Below are positions 9,162 to 18,104 of a stretch of 64,000 bases of DNA, piece after piece. Under the pieces are notes generated by a model, which searched no databases, was not told the DNA's origin, and saw only the letters and a list, made by a program, of their open reading frames with translations. Position 1 is the stretch's first letter. Each line of letters opens with the position of its first letter. The translations under genes were made by a program, and so were the position numbers. Origin of the DNA: SAR324 cluster bacterium (GTDB lineage Bacteria; SAR324; NAC60-12); NCBI GenBank assembly GCA_028281495.1, contig JANQJU010000051.1:186001-250000 (forward strand). The letters are read 5' to 3'.

Positions 9162-10256
9162 CTACTCTAAGTTAGGTAACATATCAGCACTCCAATCGCT
9201 TTTCATTTCTAAGGTCTGGTTCAAAGGTAAGGTAAACCAAAACCGAGTGCCTTCCTCAGAAACACTTTCACCTTCCGCCGACCCTCCTTGAAACTCTGCC
9301 AATTCCCGGGTCAGAGCCAAGCTAATCCCAATATCACCGTCTTGATTTCCTTCGGTATGGAAGCGCTCAAATACAGATCGAAGCGCATCCGTACTCAATT
9401 GGACTCCAGGATCATGCAAAGAAATAGAAACAAAATTCACCTCTTTTAAATGAATGGATAAAGTTAATGTGCCTCCTTTGGTTAGTTTTAACGCAGTACG
9501 TAGGAGTGTGAATAACATCTGCTTGAAATGCAGAGTGTCAATAAACAGCTGTTCCGGCAAACGCTCTCCCCATTGTGTCTCTAAACGGAAAAGAGCTTGA
9601 TCGACGGTGCTGAGTACTTCACGCAACACACTGTTGACCAGAGGTTGGAACTCCACCCACTGCGGATCATTACGGATCCTTCCTGAATCCATTTCTGCGA
9701 GTTTCAAAAGGTTTGTCGTCATCTGTAGAAGATCGTGAGCACTGAAATAGATAATTTGTACCAATTGCTTCGGACCTTCCGGTAAGTCTTGGAGCATCAA
9801 AGCTTCACTGATTCCGAGAACCGAGTTGATGGGGGTTCGTAGTTCATTGGACATGTTTCGCACGAAATTGGTTTTGATGCTTTGGGCTTCTTCTATCTGC
9901 AAATGCTTTTCCTGCAATTCCTGCTCTTTGGCATTCAAATGGGAGGTCATGTACTTGAAATGATTTCTGAGAAACTTCAGTTCCTGCACCTCCGGAATCG
10001 AAGGTTCTGGAATGGGATCGTCGTCGTTTTCTGAGGCCAAAACAAACTGAGAGAAGATCGGAGAAAGACACCAATGAGCCAACCAACGGGTCCCTAACCA
10101 GAGGCAGAAAAACAAACCTAATGCCAACAGTCCAATTTGGAACCATTCCCCTAGTGAGGTTTCTGACCACGGACGCATCAATCGACTGAGACCGATCAAG
10201 GCAAACAGGGCACTACCACTAGCTAAAAGGAACAGTCGAAAATGAAATTTTTGCAT
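9162..10256 (-). CDS. Membrane histidine-kinase-like protein lacking the phospho-acceptor His (pseudokinase)
   Basis: 364 residues. Two TM segments (about 8-26 and 40-60) and a coiled coil lead to a HisKA-like dimerisation domain. Its H-box reads NMSNELRTPIN instead of the usual NMSHELRTPLN: residue 137 is Asn (codon AAT at 9846-9848). The ATPase domain is also weakened: the N-box is LLRTALKL without the Mg-binding Asn, and the G1 box is DPGVQL. A recognisable ERFH and a residual GDIGISLAL G2 box remain. It probably cannot autophosphorylate and may be a sensor or scaffold. Third gene of a minus operon (STAS, unknown, this), 21 bp after its neighbour; RBS AGAGGATCCC. Confidence 0.8.
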   Translation of the reverse strand: MQKFHFRLFLLASGSALFALIGLSRLMRPWSETSLGEWFQIGLLALGLFFCLWLGTRWLAHWCLSPIFSQFVLASENDDDPIPEPSIPEVQELKFLRNHFKYMTSHLNAKEQELQEKHLQIEEAQSIKTNFVRNMSNELRTPINSVLGISEALMLQDLPEGPKQLVQIIYFSAHDLLQMTTNLLKLAEMDSGRIRNDPQWVEFQPLVNSVLREVLSTVDQALFRLETQWGERLPEQLFIDTLHFKQMLFTLLRTALKLTKGGTLTLSIHLKEVNFVSISLHDPGVQLSTDALRSVFERFHTEGNQDGDIGISLALTRELAEFQGGSAEGESVSEEGTRFWFTLPLNQTLEMKSDWSADMLPNLE

Positions 10257-10277
10257 GGGATCCTCTCTGAAAGCGGA

Positions 10278-11594
10278 TTAAACAAATTCCTGGAGCCGAT
10301 GTGAGAAACCTTCTTGCGACATGGCATCCATGATGGATCTACGCAATTCATCCACCTGTGGCGATTCTTCGGCCACACTCAACGAGCGTAATGCTTTGAC
10401 TAATACCGATTCGACCCAATCACGTGGCAATTTCAACCCCATATTGTTGGCTAGCCGATAAAAATAATGCACGGTTTGAGCATGCTCAAATAAGATATTG
10501 GAGTCGGTTGCATTTTGAGCCTGACCAATCTGTTTGGCAGCGATGCCATAATGGTGATAGGCCTCCTTGAAACTGGTCTGGATCTGCTTTTGGACTTCTG
10601 GGGTTTTATGACCGGATTCGTACTGGCTCACACAATAGGTGAGTGTTGTTAAAGCAAGCTTTCCCTTCAAGACGAGACTGATGGGGCGTTTGGGTTCTAT
10701 CTTCACCATCAGATCGGCTAGTTCTTCGGTGACTGCACGCAAAATGGCTAAATGTCGTAAAGTTTGGAACAGAGTATAAGCTCCTTTGAAGACTTTTATT
10801 TTTTCATCTTTCTGACCTTCCTGATTGCGGGAGCCGACAATCAGATTGGGGAGGGTTTTTAAATCTAACGTGACCACCGCAGGCGGAGCAATGGAGGCCA
10901 CTTTTTTCAAATTTTTTTGATACGATTGGATCATGGACATATTGGTCTGAATCACTTCACTCCGCCGTATCAAAAATGAACGTTGTTCACGTCGACTTGC
11001 ATCTTCCTCAGCACTCAAGGATTCCAGAAACCCCTGAATCTTATTCAGCGTGACCTTACAATGTGTGAACAGCTTAGCCATATATATCCCTTGTGCCCAC
11101 ACCACAACTTGCAACCCTTCCGAACTGATTTTACCAAAACAACAAGCAACGGCCGCATGAATCAGCAACAAGCGAAATACTTCCAAAGGAAAGTCTCGTT
11201 GCGTTCTGCCAATCGCAGAAACGAGTTCCAGGCGGCTATTCATGTCCGTTGGATCGGTCTTAAGTGCTTGAGCCAACGCTTGTGCTTTTTTAGTAGGGTG
11301 CCACTGCAATAACTCTTCCCCCGAGATCGCAGGTGGAGCATTTTTCTTTTTAAATAGTGAAATTGCTTTTTGAGTGAGGTTCCGATTTTGAAAGGAAAGA
11401 ATTTCGTCTACCCGGTTTTGAACTTCATGATGCCAATGCTCGGTCACTCCAGGGATGTGCGCAATGGCATCCGGATAGATGGTCGTATTGCAAATGCCAT
11501 GAGACGGCTCTCCAATTTGGGGAGACCTTTCCAGAATGTCGCGTACTAGATGGACTTGGGTGGAAGGTTTGGCCTTCTTGGTAGGGGGACTCAT
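10278..11594 (-). CDS. Uncharacterised all-helical cytoplasmic protein
   Basis: 438 residues, no signal peptide or membrane helix, not recognised. The N-terminus is Lys/Pro-rich; the rest is predominantly predicted helix by composition, with a hydrophobic stretch (LLLIHAAVACCFG) near residue 150 and helical blocks around 270-400 reminiscent of TPR-like or four-helix folds. The ATG lies one base after the STAS stop and the kinase-like gene follows 21 bp later, so translation is coupled and the three products probably act together. A functional role as an adaptor between STAS and kinase-like protein is inference only. Its organisation loosely resembles the 443-residue protein at 60319. Confidence 0.6.
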   Translation of the reverse strand: MSPPTKKAKPSTQVHLVRDILERSPQIGEPSHGICNTTIYPDAIAHIPGVTEHWHHEVQNRVDEILSFQNRNLTQKAISLFKKKNAPPAISGEELLQWHPTKKAQALAQALKTDPTDMNSRLELVSAIGRTQRDFPLEVFRLLLIHAAVACCFGKISSEGLQVVVWAQGIYMAKLFTHCKVTLNKIQGFLESLSAEEDASRREQRSFLIRRSEVIQTNMSMIQSYQKNLKKVASIAPPAVVTLDLKTLPNLIVGSRNQEGQKDEKIKVFKGAYTLFQTLRHLAILRAVTEELADLMVKIEPKRPISLVLKGKLALTTLTYCVSQYESGHKTPEVQKQIQTSFKEAYHHYGIAAKQIGQAQNATDSNILFEHAQTVHYFYRLANNMGLKLPRDWVESVLVKALRSLSVAEESPQVDELRRSIMDAMSQEGFSHRLQEFV

Positions 11595-11595
11595 G

Positions 11596-11943
11596 TTAAG
11601 AATCTGGGATCAACTGCTCTAACGCTTCTCGCTCAGTTGGGTAGATTTCGAGCAATTCGTGTACGAAGGTACGGGTCAAAAATTCTTGAGCCTGATGCTG
11701 GATGTGGCACAAGACAAGCTTGGTATGGTTCTGTTCTAAGGTTTTGGCGATCGACATGATCAACCCCAACCCAGTGGAATCGATAATAGAAACCTTCTCC
11801 ATATTCAACAACACCCCCTTGAGGGACCGGTCGTCTAAAAACGGTTTGGTGTAATTTTTGAGCTGGTTCACCCCTTGGACTGCTAGATCACCATGAACTC
11901 TTACAATACAAAATTGACCTTCAATGCGATGTTTCAAATGCAT
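11596..11943 (-). CDS. STAS-domain anti-anti-sigma-like protein
   Basis: 115 residues, a single STAS domain. It has the hallmark IDSTGLG at residues 54-60, where the Ser (S56) is the residue phosphorylated by RsbW/SpoIIAB-type kinases in partner-switching systems. The start at 11943 is chosen over an in-frame ATG at 11967 because GGAGGAAAAATC immediately precedes it. First gene of the minus operon. The divergent operon encodes a receiver fused to an RsbW-like ATPase (13346), the natural cognate kinase. No sigma factor is encoded nearby. Confidence 0.88.
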   Translation of the reverse strand: MHLKHRIEGQFCIVRVHGDLAVQGVNQLKNYTKPFLDDRSLKGVLLNMEKVSIIDSTGLGLIMSIAKTLEQNHTKLVLCHIQHQAQEFLTRTFVHELLEIYPTEREALEQLIPDS

Positions 11944-12158
11944 GATTTTTCCTCCGTTGTGGGGCAAGCAGTTAAGCGTCTTTCCTTAGATACACCCACC
12001 AGATTTCAATATGCCATACAAATATTTGGTCGGGACCGGGAGACAAGATTTCCCAAACTTCCTGTTCTTTTCTCAATTGCGATTCTAGTGAAGAAGCGTA
12101 TCTTAATAACAATGGCTTATTGACTTACCACTACCACTCTCGTGAGATGAGGGCATTC

Positions 12159-13349
12159 ATGAAAACAGGTGTCGAAACCATTCGTATTCTACTGATTGAA
12201 GATGATGCCGATTATGCGTTTCTCATTCTGAGAGCACTGAAACGAGAAGGTGCGCTCTTCGAGTTGATTCACCTAGATACACTACATAGCAGCTTGAAAT
12301 TTTTAGATCAGGAACCCGTGGATGTCATTTTGCTCGACCTTTCATTACCCGACACACAAGGTCTGGAAACTTTAACCCACGTCCACTCTGCGGTTCCGGA
12401 AATTCCAATCATTGTCCTCACCGGATTGGATGATGCAGACATTGCATTGATGGCCGTGAAACAAGGAGCACAAGACTATTTAGCCAAAGGTGCACTGGTC
12501 CAAACCGAAGCCTTGGTACGTTCCATCCGATACTCCATTGAGCGGATGAGGATCCTCAAAGAGCTACAGCATAGTGAACAAAAATATCGTGTGTTGTATG
12601 AAGAGCTGAAAGAAACCCAATCCCGATTGATTCAATCGGTGAAGCTGGCATCATTAGGAGAAATGGCCACAGGCATTGCTCATGAAATCAATCAGCCGCT
12701 AGCCAGCATTTTGATCCGGGCAGAAGGCTTAATTGACAGCTGGGAGCGTGGTATCCCCAAAGATCCGATGCCAAAGCTGAAAGAGATTGTAAGGCTGGTT
12801 GGTAAAGCCACCGTGATCACCAATCACCTGCGTGTGTTTGGCCGAGATGCCAAGACGCATTACCAAACGACAGACGTCAACACAGTCATCCACAACGCTT
12901 TTTTGCTGTTCAATGAGCAATTGCACCGCCAAAATATTCACATTACACAAGACTTAGCCCCCAATTTACCCTCCATACATTGCAATATGATTCAAATCGA
13001 ACAGGTCCTCACCAACCTCATTCTCAATGCTAGAGATGCGATGGCGGAATCCGTAGTCAAAGAATTGCGTGTCCGCTCTTTTTTACAAGAACAAGAAGTA
13101 GTGATCGAAGTCGCAGATACCGGTAGAGGCATCTCACAATCCAAACTCCCACAAATTTTTGATCCTTTTTTTACAACCAAAGAGGTGGGCAAAGGGACCG
13201 GCTTGGGATTATCGATCAGTTACAGTATTGTCCAAGAACATGGAGGTCACTTAACGGTGGAAACACAAGAGAATCGGGGGAGTGTGTTCCGCGTGGAACT
13301 GCCAGCGGTCCGATCCAATTCAAATGTGAGCGCACAGGAGATGCTATGA
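12159..13349 (+). CDS. Receiver-histidine kinase (cytoplasmic hybrid, DctB-like kinase core)
   Basis: 396 residues from ATG 12159 (AGGG just upstream); ATG 12147 and TTG 12120 are alternatives. An N-terminal receiver domain with phospho-accepting D60 (LLDLSLPD) is followed by a short coiled coil. A HisKA box reads GIAHEINQPLAS (H175), and an HATPase domain has N-box NLILNARDAM, G1 DTGRGI and G2 GKGTGLGLS, all intact. The HEINQPL style is that of the NtrB/DctB-type HWE-unrelated kinases. No membrane segment, so input comes through the receiver. Its stop overlaps the next gene by 4 bp (ATGA), implying coupled translation with the receiver-RsbW protein. Confidence 0.9.
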   Translation: MKTGVETIRILLIEDDADYAFLILRALKREGALFELIHLDTLHSSLKFLDQEPVDVILLDLSLPDTQGLETLTHVHSAVPEIPIIVLTGLDDADIALMAVKQGAQDYLAKGALVQTEALVRSIRYSIERMRILKELQHSEQKYRVLYEELKETQSRLIQSVKLASLGEMATGIAHEINQPLASILIRAEGLIDSWERGIPKDPMPKLKEIVRLVGKATVITNHLRVFGRDAKTHYQTTDVNTVIHNAFLLFNEQLHRQNIHITQDLAPNLPSIHCNMIQIEQVLTNLILNARDAMAESVVKELRVRSFLQEQEVVIEVADTGRGISQSKLPQIFDPFFTTKEVGKGTGLGLSISYSIVQEHGGHLTVETQENRGSVFRVELPAVRSNSNVSAQEML

Positions 13350-14233
13350 AGTTGTTGATCATCGAAGATGAGGTAGATTTTCTTCAAGAACTGGCCGAGC
13401 GGTTGCTCGAATATGGGCATGAAGTCACCACAGCGACTGCCGGAGATGAAGGGTGGGCCTTATTGCGACATAATGAACTTCCAGATGCTGTGATCACTGA
13501 TATCAAAATGCCCGGCTTGGATGGCTTAGAGTTAGTGAAGCGTATCCGTAAAAATCGCCCCAAACTCCCCGTTGTGATCATGAGTGGGCATGGTGACCTG
13601 GAAGTGGCCATTCAAGCATTACGCCTAGAAACGTTTGATTTTTTGGTGAAACCATTCAATTTGAAAGACCTGTTACGGGTCATTGATAAGCTGAAATCCT
13701 TATTGCGGCCCACTCAAGAGTTAAAAAGGGCACTGCCATTTTATACAGAGCGCATCGAGCTTTCGACCATCAGTCAAGTCCAGTTCATCAATCCGTTAGT
13801 CTTGCGGATTCGTGATCATTTTGAGCCTGTGTTTGATGCATACCAAGTGAACACGCTTCGGATGCACGTTTGTTTATTGGAAGCGATTACCAATGCGATC
13901 GTCCACGGCAATTTGGAAGTGAGTTCCGAACTGCGAGAAAATTCGTGGGAAATGTATGACCAAGCCATTCATCATCAGGAGACGATTCCTGAACTCCGAC
14001 AACGCCAAATCAAAGTGAGTTGTCATTTGACCGAGAAACAAATTTCCTTTGAAATCCAAGACGAGGGGGCTGGGTTCGATATCAATACCCTCCCTAACAC
14101 CACCAGTCCTGGTTCGTTATTGGTCAGTGGCCGAGGCATTTTGCTCATCCGACATTATATGGATGAGGTGAGTTGGAATGACACCGGCAATTGCATCCGC
14201 ATGGTGAAACGTTTTCCACTTCTGAAAGGCTAA
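13346..14233 (+). CDS. Response regulator fused to an RsbW-like serine kinase/anti-sigma ATPase domain
   Basis: 295 residues. The receiver (1-120) has acidic D8/D11-type pocket residues, phospho-site D52 (VITDIKMPG), and the switch Lys in VKPF. After a linker, a GHKL ATPase of the RsbW class follows: N-box EAITNAIVHGN (179-189, N183), G1 DEGAGFD (239-245), G2 SGRGILLIR (261-269). No HTH, so the output is protein phosphorylation or sequestration rather than DNA binding. Paired with the preceding kinase (4-bp overlap) and, by function, with the STAS protein at 11596, it would make a phosphorelay-controlled partner switch. That pairing is inference from known RsbV/W pairs. Confidence 0.88.
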   Translation: MKLLIIEDEVDFLQELAERLLEYGHEVTTATAGDEGWALLRHNELPDAVITDIKMPGLDGLELVKRIRKNRPKLPVVIMSGHGDLEVAIQALRLETFDFLVKPFNLKDLLRVIDKLKSLLRPTQELKRALPFYTERIELSTISQVQFINPLVLRIRDHFEPVFDAYQVNTLRMHVCLLEAITNAIVHGNLEVSSELRENSWEMYDQAIHHQETIPELRQRQIKVSCHLTEKQISFEIQDEGAGFDINTLPNTTSPGSLLVSGRGILLIRHYMDEVSWNDTGNCIRMVKRFPLLKG

Positions 14234-14329
14234 TCCTCCATACCCTGGCCAATCAATCCATTATCAAGCCTACCCATTCATACCACCTTGTGAAACCACC
14301 AATTTTTTGACACCCCCGGAGTGAAATTC

Positions 14330-16765
14330 ATGCAGTTAAAGTTAGAACCTTTATTAGCTCATCCTCGTTTTAAACATTTCAAAATCGCTTATTTTTTACT
14401 GACGATGGTGGTTTTGTTCGCTATCTCCTACCGTCCGAACCCTGAATTTTTCAACGATTCCAAAGGTTATGAAGAAGCAGGCGAACAAATGACCCTCTCG
14501 GGCTGCTTTATTGAGAGACCCATCAATATCGATATCGACGTCAACGATCCGGAACGGATTGACTACTTCAATTCAGAGTTCCGGAAATTGATCCTGAACA
14601 AAGGGAAACTGAACGATTGTTTTTTATTTTTTTTTCGTCCTTTTCTGTTTCCGCTGTTGTTGGAATTGGCAGGAGATATTGAAACGTTCAATGTGTTTCA
14701 AAACATTGTCAAAGTATTTGCCTGGACGTCGTTCAGTTTTGCGATGTTTTATTTTCCGTTTCACCTTTTGTTGCGGCTTTTTCTCTATGCCACCGTTTTT
14801 TTCTACTATTCGACCTCACTGACCTACAACAATACGATTCTGACGGAAGACCTCAACCTCTCATTTTGGGTGTTGCTATTCGCTGCGTTCATTCGGCTGA
14901 TGTATAAAACCCCTCCGCCCGAACGACTCTTGCGGCCCTTATTAGCTATCAACGGCTGGATGGCATGTTCCATTTTCACCCGAGATTCCAACTTTTTGAT
15001 GCTACTCGGCTATTCGTTTTTAATGTATGCCGGGCTGCAATTTTTTTGTTTCAAGCGGCAATGGATGTTCAAAAATAAAGCCGTGTTAGGGAGCTTGGTG
15101 CTGACCGTATTAACCTTCGCAACAAGCCAGTATTCATTGAACTACACCCATCGTTATGAACAATTTTTTAGTGCCCAGATGGATTATCATATTGGCGGAG
15201 AATACTACCCCAAGAAACTGGGATCGGATGTGTATCATTCAGGAGACCGCCAATGGTTTTTCGATAATTATCCAGAACTGAATAATCTTCCTCACAACAC
15301 ACTGGCATATCGAACATGGCAGATTGAAAACATTCGAAGCGTATGGACGCACTACGTGTTCGACCACCTCTTCTTTTTTATCAATATCCAGTTGGGCTAC
15401 ATGTCGGGAGCCGTGAATCAGTATGGCTATTTGGCCTATGTCGCGATGCTGGGCCTGCTCCTTTTGATACTGACCATTCACCGGCATTTGCGACTATTTT
15501 TGATTGTCTTGTGTGCTTTTGGGGTGTTGCTATCTGACTTTTTTATCGCCCTAATTGGTGATGTACCTGGAGGGTTTGATCGTCATATCAATCTATATAC
15601 GCAATTGATCAAGTTCCCGGTGGAACTCCTGTTTGTCTTTGCGCTCCACAACGTGTTCCAAAGCTTGGCATGGGTCCAAGGCAAATTGGGGTCGCCCTGG
15701 GCAGGCAGAGCAATTCTGCCAATCCAAGTGGGTAGCGTGGCAGTCCTCGCTTTGCTTTCGTGGGGAATGACACTAGGAAATTATTACTGGCAGAAGGGCA
15801 TCAGTGACTATTACAATAAAAACTATGACACGATGGTGGAAAAGCTGCACCGGGTCGTCTTTTTTAACAATGCTCGGGGTGCCCTGAATGTATCGGAGCG
15901 GCAGTATCATTGGCTCGGTCAGGGATATACCGCATTGGAAGATTACGCTCAGGCTGCGGAGTATTATACAAAAGCGACTGAACAAGCCCCACACGAATGG
16001 CTGAATTTTTTCAACCGGGGTTTGCTTTATGCAAATTATCTGAATGACTTGCCCAAAGCCGTCGAGGACATGACAGCAACACTCCAACGGAATCCAGTAC
16101 AACTGGAAGAAGTGTATCTAATCCGCGGGCAAATGTGGTTGCAATTGCAGAAACTTCAACCTGCCTTGGAAGATTTTAATGCATCCATCACCATTGCACC
16201 TTATTTACGTGACACTTATTGGGAACGAGCACGAACGCTATTCCGCTTACAGCAATATGAGCCAGCAATCGCCGATTTCACACAATATTTGAACGGAGAA
16301 AAAAACAGTAACACCGTTGTAGCTTATTTTTTTCGAGGGCAAGCCTATATGCAGCTACGACAATTCGATGCCGCTATTGTCGATTTCACCAATTCTTTAG
16401 ACTTGAATCAATCTGCCGATGCGTTTCTGGAACGGGGCAATGCCTTTTTGCTTCAAAACAAATATCAACAGGCGGTTGAAGACTTGACCCGAGCACTCGC
16501 CATGAATTCAGGGTTTGTGCAAGGCTTTGGATTGCGTGCCAAAGCGTATTACGCTCTCAACCAATACGATCTGGCATTACCTGATGTGGAACGTGCGATT
16601 GCAGCGAATTATCGACTTTCCGAGATGCACGACATTCGGGGATTGATTTATTTGTCACTCAATCAAGCAGCTCCCGCATGCCAAGATCTAAAAAAGGCAT
16701 GTGAATTGGGCAACTGCGACACTTACCGGTTTGCTCAAACTAACGGTAAATGCCCTGCCAACTGA
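14330..16765 (+). CDS. Polytopic membrane protein with C-terminal TPR array
   Basis: 811 residues from ATG 14330 (GGAGTG six bases upstream; the GTG at 14321 is less likely). The first ~490 residues hold about ten hydrophobic segments with large loops, arranged like GT-C/PMT-type glycosyltransferases or O-antigen-ligase-like membrane proteins, but I see no decisive catalytic motif. From about residue 515 to the end there are roughly eight TPR units (for example YHWLGQGYTALEDYAQAAEYY). The last closes with a Cys-rich segment (CQDLKKACELGNCDTY). It likely anchors a TPR platform at the membrane. A nine-T run (14627-14635) lies in the coding sequence. The next gene follows by 27 bp. Confidence 0.75.
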   Translation: MQLKLEPLLAHPRFKHFKIAYFLLTMVVLFAISYRPNPEFFNDSKGYEEAGEQMTLSGCFIERPINIDIDVNDPERIDYFNSEFRKLILNKGKLNDCFLFFFRPFLFPLLLELAGDIETFNVFQNIVKVFAWTSFSFAMFYFPFHLLLRLFLYATVFFYYSTSLTYNNTILTEDLNLSFWVLLFAAFIRLMYKTPPPERLLRPLLAINGWMACSIFTRDSNFLMLLGYSFLMYAGLQFFCFKRQWMFKNKAVLGSLVLTVLTFATSQYSLNYTHRYEQFFSAQMDYHIGGEYYPKKLGSDVYHSGDRQWFFDNYPELNNLPHNTLAYRTWQIENIRSVWTHYVFDHLFFFINIQLGYMSGAVNQYGYLAYVAMLGLLLLILTIHRHLRLFLIVLCAFGVLLSDFFIALIGDVPGGFDRHINLYTQLIKFPVELLFVFALHNVFQSLAWVQGKLGSPWAGRAILPIQVGSVAVLALLSWGMTLGNYYWQKGISDYYNKNYDTMVEKLHRVVFFNNARGALNVSERQYHWLGQGYTALEDYAQAAEYYTKATEQAPHEWLNFFNRGLLYANYLNDLPKAVEDMTATLQRNPVQLEEVYLIRGQMWLQLQKLQPALEDFNASITIAPYLRDTYWERARTLFRLQQYEPAIADFTQYLNGEKNSNTVVAYFFRGQAYMQLRQFDAAIVDFTNSLDLNQSADAFLERGNAFLLQNKYQQAVEDLTRALAMNSGFVQGFGLRAKAYYALNQYDLALPDVERAIAANYRLSEMHDIRGLIYLSLNQAAPACQDLKKACELGNCDTYRFAQTNGKCPAN

Positions 16766-16792
16766 ACTTGATCCAACCTCATGAGGAGAACT

Positions 16793-18067
16793 ATGGAAAA
16801 GCAAACCCTGCAAACAATTCTGGAGCAACATCAAGAATGGATTGAATCCTACGAAGAACGCGGTACTAAAGCTGTTCTCAGGGGAGTCGATCTGAGTGGT
16901 ACCGATTTGCATGAGGCCGATTTGAGCGGAGCAGATTTGAGTGGAGCGGATTTGAGTGGAGCCAAGCTGTCCAAGATCAATTTAAGTGGGGCCAACTTAG
17001 GAGGAGTCAACTTTTCAGGGTCCAATCTCGCAGAAGCTCACTTGAGTGAAGCCAATCTCAGTGGAGCCCAACTGGAAGGAGTCAATCTGCGAGGGGCCAA
17101 TCTGAGTGGTGGACGTTTGGTAGGAGCAAATTTGGGCGATGCCAATCTCCACGGAGCGGACTTTTTGGAAGCATATCTGAGGAAAGCCAGTTTCATTGGA
17201 ACCAACCTCAGCCATGCCGTGTTGAAGGGAGCCGATTTGCGAGAAGCCAATCTGTTTCAAGCGAATCTCTCCCATGCCAACTTGGATGGAGTCAATCTGC
17301 GAGATGCGACCTTGGATGGTGCCAACTTCGAAGGAGCGAACTTGCGCCGTGCGAACCTGTTTCGAGCCAATTTGAGTGACACGAATTTGAAAAATGTCAA
17401 AATGGTCCGAGCAGACCTAAGTGGATCGGATCTCAGCGATGCCGATTTGGAAGGAGCCACTCTCACTGCTGCCGATCTCACGGATGCCAACCTCACCGAA
17501 GCCAATCTACAATATGCCAGCCTCCGTGAAGCGATCCTCAGCAATGTCCAGTTGTATGGTGCTCAACTGCAAGGTGCCAATCTGAGCTTAACCGACTTGA
17601 GTGGCATCGACTTTCGAGGGGTGGACCTTAGTGAAGCCAACCTCAGCGAAACGGATCTCTACAATACCGATTTCCGAGAAGCGGATTTACGATTGGTGGA
17701 TCTCAAAGGCTGCAATTTGGGAAAAACCGATCTACGAGGTGTCAATCTCAAAGATGCTGATTTGCGCTGTGTCCTCATTGGTTCCAATGCACATCTTCAA
17801 CGAGCCAATCTCACAGGCGCCAATCTCACAGGAGCGAGCCTCCGAGGAGCGAACCTCCGGGGGGTGAATCTGAGCAACTCCTTCCTGAACGATGCCGATT
17901 TGCGACATCTCAAACACGCAGGAACCGTACAATGGGAAGGGGCACACCTCACCCATGCCCTCTTTGACTACCCTACGTTGGAACAACTTCCTGCGGCAAT
18001 CCAAGACGCTTACCGTATTACCCCAGTCGCGCAACTCGATCTCCCCGAAGACACCGAAGACGAGTAA
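16793..18067 (+). CDS. Large cytoplasmic pentapeptide-repeat protein
   Basis: 424 residues; start at 16793 because GAGGAGAAC precedes it (an ATG at 16781 is in frame but lies before that RBS). After ~35 residues nearly the whole chain to about residue 385 is A(D/N)LSG-type pentapeptides, roughly 65-70 units, forming one long right-handed quadrilateral beta-helix. The tail (~40 residues) is ordinary sequence. No signal peptide, unlike the pentapeptide protein at 815. Such proteins can mimic DNA (MfpA/Qnr) or act as scaffolds; length and lack of other motifs do not decide. It precedes the phosphoesterase gene by 37 bp. Confidence 0.88.
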   Translation: MEKQTLQTILEQHQEWIESYEERGTKAVLRGVDLSGTDLHEADLSGADLSGADLSGAKLSKINLSGANLGGVNFSGSNLAEAHLSEANLSGAQLEGVNLRGANLSGGRLVGANLGDANLHGADFLEAYLRKASFIGTNLSHAVLKGADLREANLFQANLSHANLDGVNLRDATLDGANFEGANLRRANLFRANLSDTNLKNVKMVRADLSGSDLSDADLEGATLTAADLTDANLTEANLQYASLREAILSNVQLYGAQLQGANLSLTDLSGIDFRGVDLSEANLSETDLYNTDFREADLRLVDLKGCNLGKTDLRGVNLKDADLRCVLIGSNAHLQRANLTGANLTGASLRGANLRGVNLSNSFLNDADLRHLKHAGTVQWEGAHLTHALFDYPTLEQLPAAIQDAYRITPVAQLDLPEDTEDE

Positions 18068-18104
18068 CCACACCCTTCACGGAACTTCCGTCGCAACTTT
18101 TGTC

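Noticed and set aside
17015..17867. Several open frames antisense to or out of frame with the pentapeptide gene
   Set aside because: They are produced by the repetitive GCC/AAT-rich codons and contain low-complexity Ile/Gly or Arg/Ala sequence without starts supported by RBS.
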